A stretch of DNA of 35,756 bases from Negativicutes bacterium (GCA_009929485.1 SAAJ01000028.1:1-35756), one strand, 5' to 3'. Shown: positions 16,559-23,990, numbered from the stretch's first letter. Notes: generated by a model not told the origin, from the sequence alone. Translations and numbers: made by a program.

Positions 16559-17224
16559 ATGCGCATCTGGGAAATTGACGCTTGGCGCTCCTTGGCGCTT
16601 TGCTTCATGATTTTCTTTCATATTTTGGTGGACCTGCGGGATCTTTTTTTATACCCCATTGACTATCATCAAGGCTTTTGGCGTTTTACCGGTGTTTTTG
16701 CCGCAGTAAGCTTCATTTTGCTGGCAGGCGTTTCTTCCAACCTCAGCCGCTCGTCTTTGCGCCACGGCCTGCGCATTTTACTGGCCGCCGCCGCCGTATC
16801 GGCCGGCACTTGGTGGTGGGACCCCGACACCTATGTTCGCTTCGGCATTTTGCACCTTTTAGGCGTCTCGATGCTGACCGCTCCCCTCCTGCGCCGTTTG
16901 CCTCTTATTTTCGTGGCAGCTCTTGCTGCGGGTACAGCGGTCTTGCCCTCCTTCTTACCTGCGTTCGCTTCTACGCCGTGGCTTTTACCGTTCGGTGTCA
17001 CCCCTCCTGTATTCACAACCCTTGACTATTATCCGCTGTTTCCCTGGTTTGGCTTGTTTGCCGCCGGCCATTTAGCCGGGCGCGTCTTATATTCCGAACG
17101 GCGCTCCTTGCTGCCCCAGCCGCCGGGCGACTCTCGGTTTTTGTGGCTTGGTCGGCATACGCTGTCTATTTACCTGCTCCATCAACCGCTGCTGGTGGCC
17201 CTACTCACGCTCTTGCATAAATAA
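16559..17224 (+). CDS. DUF1624 / heparan acetyltransferase-like membrane protein
   Basis: A 221-residue integral membrane protein of the DUF1624 family, related to the membrane acyltransferases of heparan-alpha-glucosaminide N-acetyltransferase type. It opens MRIWEIDAWRSLALCFMIFFHILVDL, with the family's E-x-D-x-x-R pattern and the His in helix 1 (FFHIL). It has about six or seven helices, a FGILHLLGVSM segment, YYPLFPWFGLFAAGHLAG, and a terminal LGRHTLSIYLLHQPLL, which is characteristic. Presumably it acylates a sugar at the membrane; substrate unknown. The ATG at 16559 follows AAGGAAGG; an upstream TTG lacks a site. It is followed within 11 nt by the 3'-end repeat. Confidence 0.88.
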   Translation: MRIWEIDAWRSLALCFMIFFHILVDLRDLFLYPIDYHQGFWRFTGVFAAVSFILLAGVSSNLSRSSLRHGLRILLAAAAVSAGTWWWDPDTYVRFGILHLLGVSMLTAPLLRRLPLIFVAALAAGTAVLPSFLPAFASTPWLLPFGVTPPVFTTLDYYPLFPWFGLFAAGHLAGRVLYSERRSLLPQPPGDSRFLWLGRHTLSIYLLHQPLLVALLTLLHK

Positions 17225-17234
17225 CGGGATTTTG

Positions 17235-17350
17235 AACAAGAGTAGAGGGGGTAGATGGAGGGTACGAAGAAGCTGAATGGAACAAGAGTCGCGGTAAGAA
17301 TCGGAGGACACGACTGAGGGTTACAGCGGTAATGATTGCATTTGAGACTT
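17235..17350 (+). repeat. 3'-end repeat, boxes A and B plus hairpin-element left end (copy 4)
   Basis: Box A (AACAAGAGT ... GGAGGGTACGA, 17235-17267), box B (AACAAGAGT ... ACGACTGAGGG, 17281-17320), then GCGGTAATGATTGCATTTGA and GACTTT, which is the left end of the long-hairpin element without its right part. The repeat fills nearly all of the 142-nt gap and ends just before the sdaAB ribosome binding site (AAGGAGG). Confidence 0.78.
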
Positions 17351-17366
17351 TCAAGGAGGTTGCCCC

Positions 17367-18032
17367 ATGAATTTATTCGACGTTTTAGGACCTGTCATGA
17401 TCGGTCCTTCGAGTTCCCATACAGCCGGAGCCGTACGCTTAGGCCGCCTGGCTCGCCTTGTGCTGGGAGAAAAGGCTTCCCATGCAGTGATCGGCTTACA
17501 TGGCTCTTTTGCCCAGACCCACAAAGGGCATGGCACCGATGTAGCCCTTGTAGCCGGTCTTTTAGACTGGAATCCCGACGACGCCCGCATCCCCGATTCT
17601 TTTCGCTATGCCAAAGAAGCCGGTCTGGATTTTTCCTTCCAGCTCATTGATTTAGGCGAGCAGGCGCATCCGAATACGGCCCGCTTAGAATTAACCGGTC
17701 TTTCCGGCCAGCGTTCTTGCGTCACTGGCTGCTCCATCGGCGGCGGCCGCGTGCAAATCACCGATATCGACGGCTTTGCTCTGGAAATGGGCGGCGAACT
17801 GCCGACGTTGCTGGTAGTACATCCGGATCGCCCCGGCGCCATTTCCCAAGTTACTACCGTACTATTTGAACACAATGTTAATATCGCCGCCATGCGCGTT
17901 TCCCGGCAACAAAAAGGCTCCACCGCCCTTATGGTATTGGAGACCGATCAACCCATCAACGACAACGTACTTCACGCGTTAAGCGCCCTATCATTAGTCG
18001 ATGCCGTACGCCGCATCGATCCCTTATCGTAG
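17367..18032 (+). CDS. sdaAB: L-serine dehydratase, iron-sulfur-dependent, beta subunit
   Basis: With the alpha subunit it converts L-serine to pyruvate and ammonia in the cytoplasm, a [4Fe-4S] enzyme of the anaerobic two-subunit type. The 221 residues begin MNLFDVLGPVMIGPSSSHTAGAVRLG, the conserved N-terminus of this family, including the GPSSSHTAG substrate-binding segment. An ACT domain occupies about 148-221 (LLVVHPDRPGAISQVTTVLFEHNVNIAAMRVSRQ). AAGGAGG stands 8 nt before the ATG. The alpha-subunit gene starts 11 nt after the stop, so the two are translated from one message. The leader consists of repeat DNA, so the promoter is either inside the repeat or upstream of the acyltransferase gene. 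Confidence 0.96.
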   Translation: MNLFDVLGPVMIGPSSSHTAGAVRLGRLARLVLGEKASHAVIGLHGSFAQTHKGHGTDVALVAGLLDWNPDDARIPDSFRYAKEAGLDFSFQLIDLGEQAHPNTARLELTGLSGQRSCVTGCSIGGGRVQITDIDGFALEMGGELPTLLVVHPDRPGAISQVTTVLFEHNVNIAAMRVSRQQKGSTALMVLETDQPINDNVLHALSALSLVDAVRRIDPLS

Positions 18033-18043
18033 GAGGATTGACT

Positions 18044-18916
18044 ATGCCAAGAAAACTTTCGTTAACAACCTGGCTCATGGAAGCCGAGGAGGATGCCCTG
18101 TCTTTCGGAGACTGGTGCCTGCGCCAGCAAAGCCGGCAGTTGGATTGCGGCGAAGAAGACTTGCTCTTACGCAGCGGCGAGCTGCTGGATGTTATGCGCG
18201 CCGCCATTGACACCGGCTTGAGCGGCGTCCGTTCCGTAGGAGGCCTGGTTGGAGGCGACAGCCGCCGCCTGCAGCTACCTACACCTTCCTGCGCCGGAAC
18301 TCCCCTGCGCAAAGCCTTAATGTACGCCTTGGCAGTAGGCGAAGCCAATGCCGCTATGGGACGCATTGTGGCGGCCCCTACCGCTGGCGCCAGCGGCGTG
18401 CTTCCTGCACTGCTTTTCACCCTCCAAGAAGAACATGCTCTTACCCGGCCGCAACTGGCTAAAGCTTTGATTACCGCCGGCAGCATCGGTTTGGTCATCG
18501 CTTCACGGGCCACTTTGGCCGGCGCCACCGGCGGCTGTCAAGCCGAATGCGGCAGCGCGGCAGCCATGGCGGCTGGCGCGGCGGTTGACGCCCTCGGCGG
18601 TTCTCCTCGACAAGTCGGTCATGCCGTAGCCATTGCTTTAAAAAACATGCTGGGCCTTGTTTGCGATCCAGTTGCCGGCCTGGTGGAAGTGCCTTGCGTA
18701 AAACGCAACGCCGGCGCGGCTGCCAATGCTCTAGCGGCGGCGGAGCTGGCTTTGGCCGACATCGCCAGCGTCATTCCCCCGGACGAGGTCATTGACACCA
18801 TGGGACGCATCGGCGCACAGCTGCCCTGTTCCCTGCGCGAAACCGCTCAAGGCGGCCTTGCCACCACGCCTAGCGGCCTAGCCTGGGCGGAAGCCATTTT
18901 GGGCAAAAGCCGATGA
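18044..18916 (+). CDS. sdaAA: L-serine dehydratase, iron-sulfur-dependent, alpha subunit
   Basis: The 290-residue catalytic partner of SdaAB. Family motifs are GRIVAAPTAGASGVLPA, GATGGCQAECGSAAAMAAGA, and GLVCDPVAGLVEVPCVKRNA, which carry the Cys residues that hold the [4Fe-4S] cluster acting as Lewis acid on serine. The C-terminal IPPDEVIDTMGRIG is also conserved. The ATG at 18044 is chosen because AGGAGG lies 7 nt before it; a TTG two codons earlier overlaps the site. The gene ends the operon and a 3'-end repeat follows 25 nt after the stop. Confidence 0.96.
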   Translation: MPRKLSLTTWLMEAEEDALSFGDWCLRQQSRQLDCGEEDLLLRSGELLDVMRAAIDTGLSGVRSVGGLVGGDSRRLQLPTPSCAGTPLRKALMYALAVGEANAAMGRIVAAPTAGASGVLPALLFTLQEEHALTRPQLAKALITAGSIGLVIASRATLAGATGGCQAECGSAAAMAAGAAVDALGGSPRQVGHAVAIALKNMLGLVCDPVAGLVEVPCVKRNAGAAANALAAAELALADIASVIPPDEVIDTMGRIGAQLPCSLRETAQGGLATTPSGLAWAEAILGKSR

Positions 18917-18941
18917 AGAAGGGACGCTGAGGAATACATTT

Positions 18942-19060
18942 AACAGGAGTAGAGTGAGTAGATGGAGGGTTCGACGGAGTTGGATTGAACATGAGTCGCG
19001 ATGAGAACCGGAGGGCTCGAATGAGGGCTATTGCGGCAATGATTGATTATATCTGAGACA
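18942..19060 (+). repeat. 3'-end repeat, boxes A and B plus hairpin-element left end (copy 5)
   Basis: Box A (AACAGGAGT ... GGAGGGTTCGA, 18942-18974), box B (AACATGAGTCGCGATGAGAA ... to ATGAGGG, 18988-19027), then GCGGCAATGATTG and CTGAGAC of the left end of the long-hairpin element. It has the same direction as sdaAA and the same structure as copy 4. Confidence 0.78.
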
Positions 19061-19062
19061 AT

Positions 19063-19101
19063 AAAAAGATGCCTCCAGGCCACACCTGGAAGCATCTTTT
19101 T
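19063..19101. terminator. Bidirectional terminator between sdaAA and the HxlR gene
   Basis: AAAAAGATGC-C-TCCAGG pairs with CCTGGA-AGCATCTTTTT with a single bulge. It has A- and T-runs on both sides, so it can stop both converging transcripts. Confidence 0.85.
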
Positions 19102-19118
19102 CCTATCTACCATAGCCA

Positions 19119-19532
19119 TCAGTCAGCTCCTCCGGCCACTCCGGTTCTCTGGTTCGTTAAAATCGCGTCTTCACTATTCAGTTCAAGCTGCTCTCGGCCC
19201 CAGGCGTATAGAGCATCCAACGCAGGAATCAAGGCCCTGCCCCTCTCGGTTAAGGAATATTCCACTTTCGGAGGAATGGTCGCATACTGAACTCGCTTTA
19301 CAAGACCATGGCCTTCCAGCTCCTGCAAGGATTTGGTGAGCATCATGTTCGTAATTCCCTTGACGCTGCGCTTCAGCTCATTGTATCTTGTAGCTTCTTT
19401 TTGAAACAGATACCAAAGAATGGGCAGCTTCCATTTCTGCCCGATTAAGTCCAGCGCGTAGATAATCGGACACTTCGTTTCATGGACGTTCAAGCCGGGA
19501 AGCTTCACATCATAGGTTTGGTGATTCTTCAT
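19119..19532 (-). CDS. HxlR-family transcriptional regulator
   Basis: A 137-residue winged-helix regulator. The family pattern is clear: an N-terminal Cys before the helix (ETKCPIIYALDLIGQKWKLPILWYL), then RYNELKRSVKGITNMMLTKSLQELEGHGLVKRVQYATIPPKVEYSLTERGRALIPAL. Members respond to aldehydes, quinones or redox stress, often through that N-terminal Cys, and control adjacent oxidoreductase genes. Here the divergent neighbour is a flavin reductase, the probable target. AAAGGAG stands upstream of the ATG. A GTAT-N7-ATAC palindrome lies in the shared promoter region. Confidence 0.93.
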   Translation of the reverse strand: MKNHQTYDVKLPGLNVHETKCPIIYALDLIGQKWKLPILWYLFQKEATRYNELKRSVKGITNMMLTKSLQELEGHGLVKRVQYATIPPKVEYSLTERGRALIPALDALYAWGREQLELNSEDAILTNQRTGVAGGAD

Positions 19533-19546
19533 ACTTTCTCCTTTAA

Positions 19547-19561
19547 GTATCTTTTTTATAC
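19547..19561. promoter_or_regulatory. GTAT-N7-ATAC palindrome (HxlR operator candidate)
   Basis: GTATCTTTTTTATAC lies between the divergent HxlR gene and the flavin reductase gene, overlapping a possible -10 (TATAAA, minus strand) of the regulator. Its GTAT/ATAC halves fit HxlR-type sites, but the spacing has not been tested. Confidence 0.4.
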
Positions 19562-19583
19562 CAACACAGAAAAAACTGCATAC

Positions 19584-19611
19584 TTGTTCATTTGTTCCTT
19601 TATGCTATAGT
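19584..19611 (+). promoter_or_regulatory. Promoter of the flavin reductase gene
   Basis: -35 TTGTTC (19584-19589), a 16-nt spacer, and -10 TATAGT (19606-19611) preceded by TGC, an extended -10. The start codon is at 19655. Confidence 0.6.
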
Positions 19612-19654
19612 AATTGTAACAGGAGAAGCAACAAGAAGAAAGAAGGAATTAACT

Positions 19655-20311
19655 ATGTACGTACTGGCAATCAACGGTAGTCCGCGAAAAAATTGGAACA
19701 CCGCCACCTTGCTCAATAAAGCCTTAGAAGGAGCCGCTGCACAGGGGGCGCAAACCGAGCTCATCCATTTATACGACCTCAATTTCAAAGGCTGCATAAG
19801 CTGTTTCGCCTGCAAACGAAAAGACGGTAAAAGCTATGGAAAATGCGCCTACCAAGATGATTTAACTTCCGTTTTAGAAAAAATCGAAAAAGCGGATGCC
19901 ATCATTCTTGGCTCGCCTATTTACTTTGGCAATGTTACTGGCGAACTGCGCTCTTTCATGGAACGCACACTTTTCCAGTATCTTGTGTACGACAAAGACT
20001 ATTCCTCGCTGGCGACAAAGAAGAAGAAAGTAAGTTTTATCTACACCATGAACGTAACAGAAGAACAAGCCGCCGAATGGGGCTATCCAAAAAACGTAGG
20101 GACCATGGAGAAATACTTCGCCAAAATCTTCGGCGCTACGGAAGCGCTTTATGTCTATAACACCTACCAATTTCCCGATTACGCGAACTACGTCTCCACC
20201 GCCTGGGACGAAACCGCCAAAGCCAAGCAGCGCGACGAGGTTTTCCCGGAGGACTGCCAAAAGGCCTTTGCTCTAGGCGCACGCGCGCTGAAACCGAACA
20301 ACAAGGATTGA
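19655..20311 (+). CDS. NAD(P)H-dependent flavin reductase / flavodoxin-family oxidoreductase
   Basis: A 218-residue cytoplasmic protein of the NADPH-dependent FMN reductase family. The FMN phosphate-binding motif is YVLAINGSPRKNWNTATLL at the N-terminus; ADAIILGSPIYFGNVTGELRSFMER forms the second flavin loop. Between them lies CISCFACKRKDGKSYGKC, with the spaced cysteines common in iron-sulfur flavoprotein-like members, though a true cluster is not assured. The ATG at 19655 is chosen for its AAGGA 7 nt upstream; a further 21 residues upstream have no site and follow the predicted -10. The divergent HxlR regulator probably controls it. The stop TGA is part of the TTGAACAAGAGT beginning of the 3'-end repeat. 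Confidence 0.92.
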   Translation: MYVLAINGSPRKNWNTATLLNKALEGAAAQGAQTELIHLYDLNFKGCISCFACKRKDGKSYGKCAYQDDLTSVLEKIEKADAIILGSPIYFGNVTGELRSFMERTLFQYLVYDKDYSSLATKKKKVSFIYTMNVTEEQAAEWGYPKNVGTMEKYFAKIFGATEALYVYNTYQFPDYANYVSTAWDETAKAKQRDEVFPEDCQKAFALGARALKPNNKD

Positions 20312-20350
20312 ACAAGAGTCTCGAGAGTCTCGTGAGGGTATGACTGAGGG
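20309..20350 (+). repeat. 3'-end repeat, box B (copy 6), supplying a stop codon
   Basis: TTGAACAAGAGT at 20308-20319 overlaps the stop codon TGA (20309-20311). It continues through CTCGTGAGGGTATGACTGAG to 20349. Read with the upstream gene. Confidence 0.75.
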
Positions 20351-20375
20351 CAAAATTCATATCAAAGTTAAAACT

Positions 20376-20424
20376 AAAGGCTGTGAAAATCTTTGCAACA
20401 AGATTTTCACAGCCTTTAATTTTA
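20376..20424. terminator. Strong 18-bp terminator hairpin
   Basis: AAAGGCTGTGAAAATCTT (20376-20393) pairs perfectly with AAGATTTTCACAGCCTTT (20400-20417), followed by AATTTTATAAT. It serves the flavin reductase gene and probably the converging DUF503 operon. Confidence 0.88.
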
Positions 20425-20440
20425 TAATAATCATGGCCAC

Positions 20441-20485
20441 CGTAACCCTCACTCGTGCCCTCCCTATACTCCATCTACTCCTGTT
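20441..20485 (-). repeat. 3'-end repeat, box A with GTGAGGG tail (copy 7, minus strand)
   Basis: On the minus strand it begins AACAGGAGT, contains GGAGTATAGGGAGGGCACGA and ends GTGAGGGTTACGG. It lies 38 nt after the stop of the DUF503 gene, in that gene's direction, facing copy 6 across the terminator. Confidence 0.75.
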
Positions 20486-20523
20486 ACTATTCTAGTGCTC
20501 CGTAACTTCTCTGTGTTCCGTCC

Positions 20524-20805
20524 TCAATAATATTCTACCGTAAACCAGGTCAATTCCGCTTCGGTTTGGTCTTCCGCCAAACGGCGCACCAGCTGAACCT
20601 GCTTATCTAGAAACGCTTTTTCGCCGCTGACCATGGCCACCCCCAAGGTCGCCCGCTGCCAAGTTTCTTGACCGCCTACTTCAGCCACCGAAGCCCCTGT
20701 CCGCGCCCGCATCCGCTCCACCAGGCTTTTTACCACCTGGCGACGATCTTTACGGGAAGAGGCTTGCGGAATAAACAATTCTAAGCTGCATACTGCCACA
20801 TACAT
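20524..20805 (-). CDS. DUF503 family protein (YlxP-like)
   Basis: A 93-residue small alpha/beta protein with the family pattern: MYVAVCSLELFIPQASSRKDRRQVVKSLVERMRARTGASVAEV, then QRATLGVAMVSGEKAFLDKQVQLV. Bacillus YlxP belongs to this family and sits near nusA/rbfA; its role is poorly known, probably linked to ribosome maturation. Here it closes an ftsW-containing operon instead. The stop of yjbQ lies 3 nt before its start, so translation is coupled. Confidence 0.9.
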   Translation of the reverse strand: MYVAVCSLELFIPQASSRKDRRQVVKSLVERMRARTGASVAEVGGQETWQRATLGVAMVSGEKAFLDKQVQLVRRLAEDQTEAELTWFTVEYY

Positions 20806-20807
20806 CG

Positions 20808-21197
20808 TTAACGCCCCTGTACGACGACCTGGAAGTTGCGCCGCCGCGGTCCGTCAAATTCGCAAAAATAGATCCCCTGCCAGGTACCTAAAGCCAGTTT
20901 GCCGTTGACAATGGGTACCAGTTGGCTACAGCCAAAAAGACTGCTTTTCAGATGCGCCGGAGAATTTCCCTCGCCGTGGCGATAGGGGAGTTTTGGCGTC
21001 AACTCCGTCAGCGCCAAGCGCAAATCGTGCAGCACATCCGGATCGGCGTTTTCATTAATGGTTACCGCCGCCGTCGTGTGGGGCACAAAGACCAGCGCCG
21101 TGCCTTCGTTTATACCACTGTCGCGCACCGCTTTCTGCACTTGCCCGGTAATATCCACAAAGCCTTCTTGCGGCGTTTCCAGACTGTATTGATACAT
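20808..21197 (-). CDS. YjbQ family protein (UPF0047)
   Basis: A 129-residue cytoplasmic protein of the YjbQ/UPF0047 family: FVDITGQVQKAVRDSGINEGTALVFVPHTTAAVTINENADPDVLHDL, then HGEGNSPAHLKSSLFGCSQ and GTWQGIYFCEFDGPR. The conserved His and Glu residues form a metal-binding pocket. The E. coli member has weak thiamine-phosphate synthase activity, but the physiological role is unsettled. The ATG at 21197 follows AAGGAGAG; a longer start further upstream would overlap the preceding gene. It belongs to the ftsW operon and ends 3 nt before the DUF503 gene. Confidence 0.9.
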   Translation of the reverse strand: MYQYSLETPQEGFVDITGQVQKAVRDSGINEGTALVFVPHTTAAVTINENADPDVLHDLRLALTELTPKLPYRHGEGNSPAHLKSSLFGCSQLVPIVNGKLALGTWQGIYFCEFDGPRRRNFQVVVQGR

Positions 21198-21210
21198 GGG
21201 CCTTCTCTCC

Positions 21211-22554
21211 TTAACGCTGCCGCACGGTTTCCGGCCAGCAATTGACAAAGTTCAACGAATCCAGTACTGGCGCCGCGCCTAGATAGTATAAATCCAAAGC
21301 GCCCCCAGCGTTTTCCACCTGCACCGAAGCGCAATCTTCAAAATGACAATGCCGCACAAAAGTCTGCTCCATGGGCTCGGTATTGTCCTTCCAAATCGCA
21401 CCGCCGCGCTGGGCCGTCCGGCAGTCTATAAAACGGCAATGTTCCAGAGTAAGCTGCATAGAGCCTTGCACCGCAATCGCGCCGCCGCCTTCCGGTCCTT
21501 CGCAGTCTTCAAATTCCGTATGCTGTATCAGCATCTGCGCGCCGCGCAGCATATACAAAGCTCCGCCGGCTGCCTTGGCCCGGCAGCGACGCACCTGACA
21601 ATCCTTCAGCCGCACCGATGCTTGCAGCGCCGCATGAATCGCGCCGCCGTCTCCGCCTCGTCCATCCAAAATGCGGCAGGAAAACAAATGCAGCAGACCG
21701 CCTTCTTGATAAATAGCCCGCGCTTTGCCTCTGGCTTCAAAGGTGACGCCTTCCAGCTTAATACGCAGGCATTGACGCAACACCAGCATACTGGCTTCGC
21801 AAACTCCGCCGGCTTCCAAGGTTGTCCCTTTCATGGAAAGGCTGCCGCCTTGAACGGTCAAGCCGGCACCCGGGCCATCCAGCACAATAGGTACTGCCCC
21901 AATGACCAGCTCGCCGCCAGCTTCCACGCGCACTGGCCCGGTCAGCTTCGTTGGCCGCATAATGCGTCGCACCACGCCTGCCGGCACCACAAAACCGCCC
22001 ATTTCTTCCTGGTACGCCAGTTCCGGCCAAAAATACCGCAAGAGCAAGAAAGCCGGATCCAAGCCATTCTTGTAAGCGCTCTCTAAGGCAGTCTGCGCCT
22101 GTTTCCCTTGCTTTCGCTGAACCGCCAGGGCAAATTCCTGCACAAACCGAAACACCGACACCGGCACACGCAGCATATCGCCCAGCAAATCCAAGCCTTC
22201 CTTTTCTTCATTGACCGGATCACCGTCGACAAACGCCAGCAGATGCGCTTCAATCAAAAAAGCGGTGCTCAAGTCTTCACCGCTAAGCAAGTTCAGTAAT
22301 TTGGCTAACCCTTCTCCCTCCAGCGCTTCCGCCGCATCCTGCGCAGCTAGAAGATCTGAACTTTCCAGCCCCAAAGCTAAAGCGGACAACTCCAAAAAAG
22401 AGCTTTCCTGCGGCGTTAATGCTTTATCCACCAGACCCACCACCGCCAAACCCTGCAAATAGGCTTTGCGGACCTCTTTCGCCTCCGCCGCCAAGGGGTG
22501 CGTTACATGAAATATCTCTTGCTTAGCCTTTTTTAAGACTGCTAATTTCGACAT
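21211..22554 (-). CDS. Uncharacterised helical plus parallel beta-helix protein
   Basis: I do not recognise this 447-residue protein as a whole. Residues 1 to about 195 are alpha-helical and acidic, with two TerB-like stretches (GLAVVGLVDKALTPQESSFLELSALALGL and HLLAFVDGDPVNEEKEGLDLLGDML). From about 205 to the end the sequence shows repeated short strands with GG, DC and C spacing (FSCRILDGRGGDGGAIHA, LKDCQVRRCRAKAAGGALYM, FEDCEGPEGGGAIAVQG, FIDCRTAQRGGAIWKD), the pattern of a right-handed parallel beta-helix. No signal peptide or membrane helix is visible, so a cytoplasmic, cysteine-rich beta-helix is predicted. It lies between ftsW and yjbQ on one message. A role in envelope assembly or in scaffolding is inference from position only. 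Confidence 0.75.
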   Translation of the reverse strand: MSKLAVLKKAKQEIFHVTHPLAAEAKEVRKAYLQGLAVVGLVDKALTPQESSFLELSALALGLESSDLLAAQDAAEALEGEGLAKLLNLLSGEDLSTAFLIEAHLLAFVDGDPVNEEKEGLDLLGDMLRVPVSVFRFVQEFALAVQRKQGKQAQTALESAYKNGLDPAFLLLRYFWPELAYQEEMGGFVVPAGVVRRIMRPTKLTGPVRVEAGGELVIGAVPIVLDGPGAGLTVQGGSLSMKGTTLEAGGVCEASMLVLRQCLRIKLEGVTFEARGKARAIYQEGGLLHLFSCRILDGRGGDGGAIHAALQASVRLKDCQVRRCRAKAAGGALYMLRGAQMLIQHTEFEDCEGPEGGGAIAVQGSMQLTLEHCRFIDCRTAQRGGAIWKDNTEPMEQTFVRHCHFEDCASVQVENAGGALDLYYLGAAPVLDSLNFVNCWPETVRQR

Positions 22555-22581
22555 GCTGCCGCCTCCTCACATACTTTATCT

Positions 22582-23787
22582 TCAATGCCGCACTAGTCGC
22601 AAATGACGTTTGCGCTCCACTTTCTCTTTCAAGCTTTGTCCTTCTGCCTCCGGCTGCTCTTCTTCTCTCTCCGCCGCGCCTTCGGCAGCCACCACCTGGC
22701 GTCCGATATTCAACAGCAAGCCCATCGCCGCCATATTCACAATCAGCGAAGTGCCCCCATAGCTGATAAAAGGCAAAGGCACGCCGATAACCGGCAGCAC
22801 CCCTAGTACCATCAGCAGATTTCCTGCCGCTTGGCCCACAACCAATAACAGACAGCCTAGCGCCAACATCTGACTCAAGGCATCCGGCGCCTTACGCACA
22901 ATCTGCCCTCCATAGACCAAGAGCAGCACAAAGAGAAAAATCAAAAACCACGCGCCTCCCAAGCCCCATTCCTGGGCAAAGACGGCGAAAGCAAAATCCG
23001 TATGCGCTTCCGGCAAATAGAAAAACTTGCCCATGCCTTGGCCAGGACCGGTACCGGTAATACCGCCGGACCCAATCGCCAAAAGAGCCTGCACCGCCTG
23101 ATACCCCTGATCCTGGGCGTACTGCCAGGGGTTAAGCCACGAAGCAATCCTCTCCGCCCGATAACCTTCGGCCATAACAAGCTTGGTAACGCCAAGGCCG
23201 CCAAGAAAAAGCAAAACAAGCCATTGCCAGCCGGCGACGCCGGCCACTAAATGCATCACCAAGGGCAACGCGATAATCAGCGCTGCCGTCCCCATATCCG
23301 GTTGGAAATACACGGGCAGAGCCAAAGCCGCCGCCGCCACCAAGGCGGGAGAAAAAATAGTGGTCAGACGCCCTCGTCTGGTTTGAATTCCCAAGGACGC
23401 CGCCGCCAAAAAGACAGCCGCAAGCTTGGCCAGCTCCGAAGGCTGCAACGTAAACGAAGCCAAGCGCAGCCAGCGGCGCGAACCATTAACCGTTACGCCG
23501 GAAACATGCACCAAAAACAAGAGAACCATACAGGCAATCCAAAACAAAGTCGCGCCAAGACGCATCTTCCCTTGATACTTCACTCTCGCCATAATAAAAA
23601 ATATAACAATGCCTACAAGCAGCGACAGCAAGTGCCGTTTAAAAAAGAAGTAGCTGTCTTTCATTTCCTGCCCGGCCGTTACAAAGCTGGCGCTGAATAC
23701 GTTCAGCGTCCCCAAGGTAAGGAGCAGCAGCAAAATTACCAGCAGCGCCTCATTATGATTACGCCAAAGGCGAGCCACTATATTCAT
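22582..23787 (-). CDS. ftsW: FtsW/RodA/SpoVE-family SEDS glycosyltransferase
   Basis: A 401-residue, ten-helix SEDS protein that polymerises lipid II into peptidoglycan strands together with a class B PBP. Family marks are VNGSRRWLRLASFTLQPSELAKLAAV, GYQAVQALLAIGSGGITGTGPGQGMGKFFYLPEAHTDFAFAVFAQEWG and LPFISYGGTSLIVNMAAMGLLLNI. The C-terminus is a charged cytoplasmic tail. FtsW (division), RodA (elongation) and SpoVE (sporulation) cannot be separated with confidence without a tree; the motifs favour the FtsW/SpoVE side. The ATG at 23787 has GGAGG 6 nt before it. It is the first gene of the minus operon ending with DUF503, with an extended -10 promoter 39 nt upstream. It lies outside the usual mur/fts cluster. 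Confidence 0.92.
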   Translation of the reverse strand: MNIVARLWRNHNEALLVILLLLLTLGTLNVFSASFVTAGQEMKDSYFFFKRHLLSLLVGIVIFFIMARVKYQGKMRLGATLFWIACMVLLFLVHVSGVTVNGSRRWLRLASFTLQPSELAKLAAVFLAAASLGIQTRRGRLTTIFSPALVAAAALALPVYFQPDMGTAALIIALPLVMHLVAGVAGWQWLVLLFLGGLGVTKLVMAEGYRAERIASWLNPWQYAQDQGYQAVQALLAIGSGGITGTGPGQGMGKFFYLPEAHTDFAFAVFAQEWGLGGAWFLIFLFVLLLVYGGQIVRKAPDALSQMLALGCLLLVVGQAAGNLLMVLGVLPVIGVPLPFISYGGTSLIVNMAAMGLLLNIGRQVVAAEGAAEREEEQPEAEGQSLKEKVERKRHLRLVRH

Positions 23788-23825
23788 GCCCAACCTCCTT
23801 CAAAGAAGCCCAAAATACTCTTTTT

Positions 23826-23854
23826 ATTATAACAGAGACAGAGCCCCGCGTCTT
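23826..23854 (-). promoter_or_regulatory. Promoter of the ftsW operon
   Basis: On the minus strand a perfect TATAAT (23826-23831) is preceded by TGT, an extended -10; the -35 (AAGACG, 23849-23854) is weak. The start codon is at 23787. Confidence 0.6.
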
Positions 23855-23945
23855 CCGGCCCTAAGGCCTACATTTACCGTCATAAGCAAAGCAGGGAACG
23901 AACACAGAGTAAGCAGAGGAACAGAGAAAAGCCAGAGAATAATTT

Positions 23946-23990
23946 CAAACAAAAATCACGATGAGAACCGAAAGGCACGACGGAGGGAAA
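23946..23990 (+). repeat. 3'-end repeat, degenerate box B (copy 8)
   Basis: CAAACAAAAATCACGATGAG and the following AACCGAAAGGCACGACGGAG resemble box B (compare copy 5). It has no plus-strand gene before it, the only copy of this kind, and it leads into the second long-hairpin element. Confidence 0.5.

Noticed and set aside
5111..20485. CRISPR array from recurring GA-rich units
   Set aside because: The units are scattered at gene ends kilobases apart, differ in sequence, and have no regular spacers or cas genes.
21343..22086. Open frame of 247 codons on the plus strand
   Set aside because: It lies wholly antisense to the beta-helix gene, has a His/Gln/Ala-rich composition typical of a reverse-frame shadow, no ribosome binding site, and no recognisable domain.
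23251..23832. Open frame of 193 codons on the plus strand
   Set aside because: Antisense to ftsW and its promoter; Gln/Arg/Lys-rich and without a ribosome binding site.
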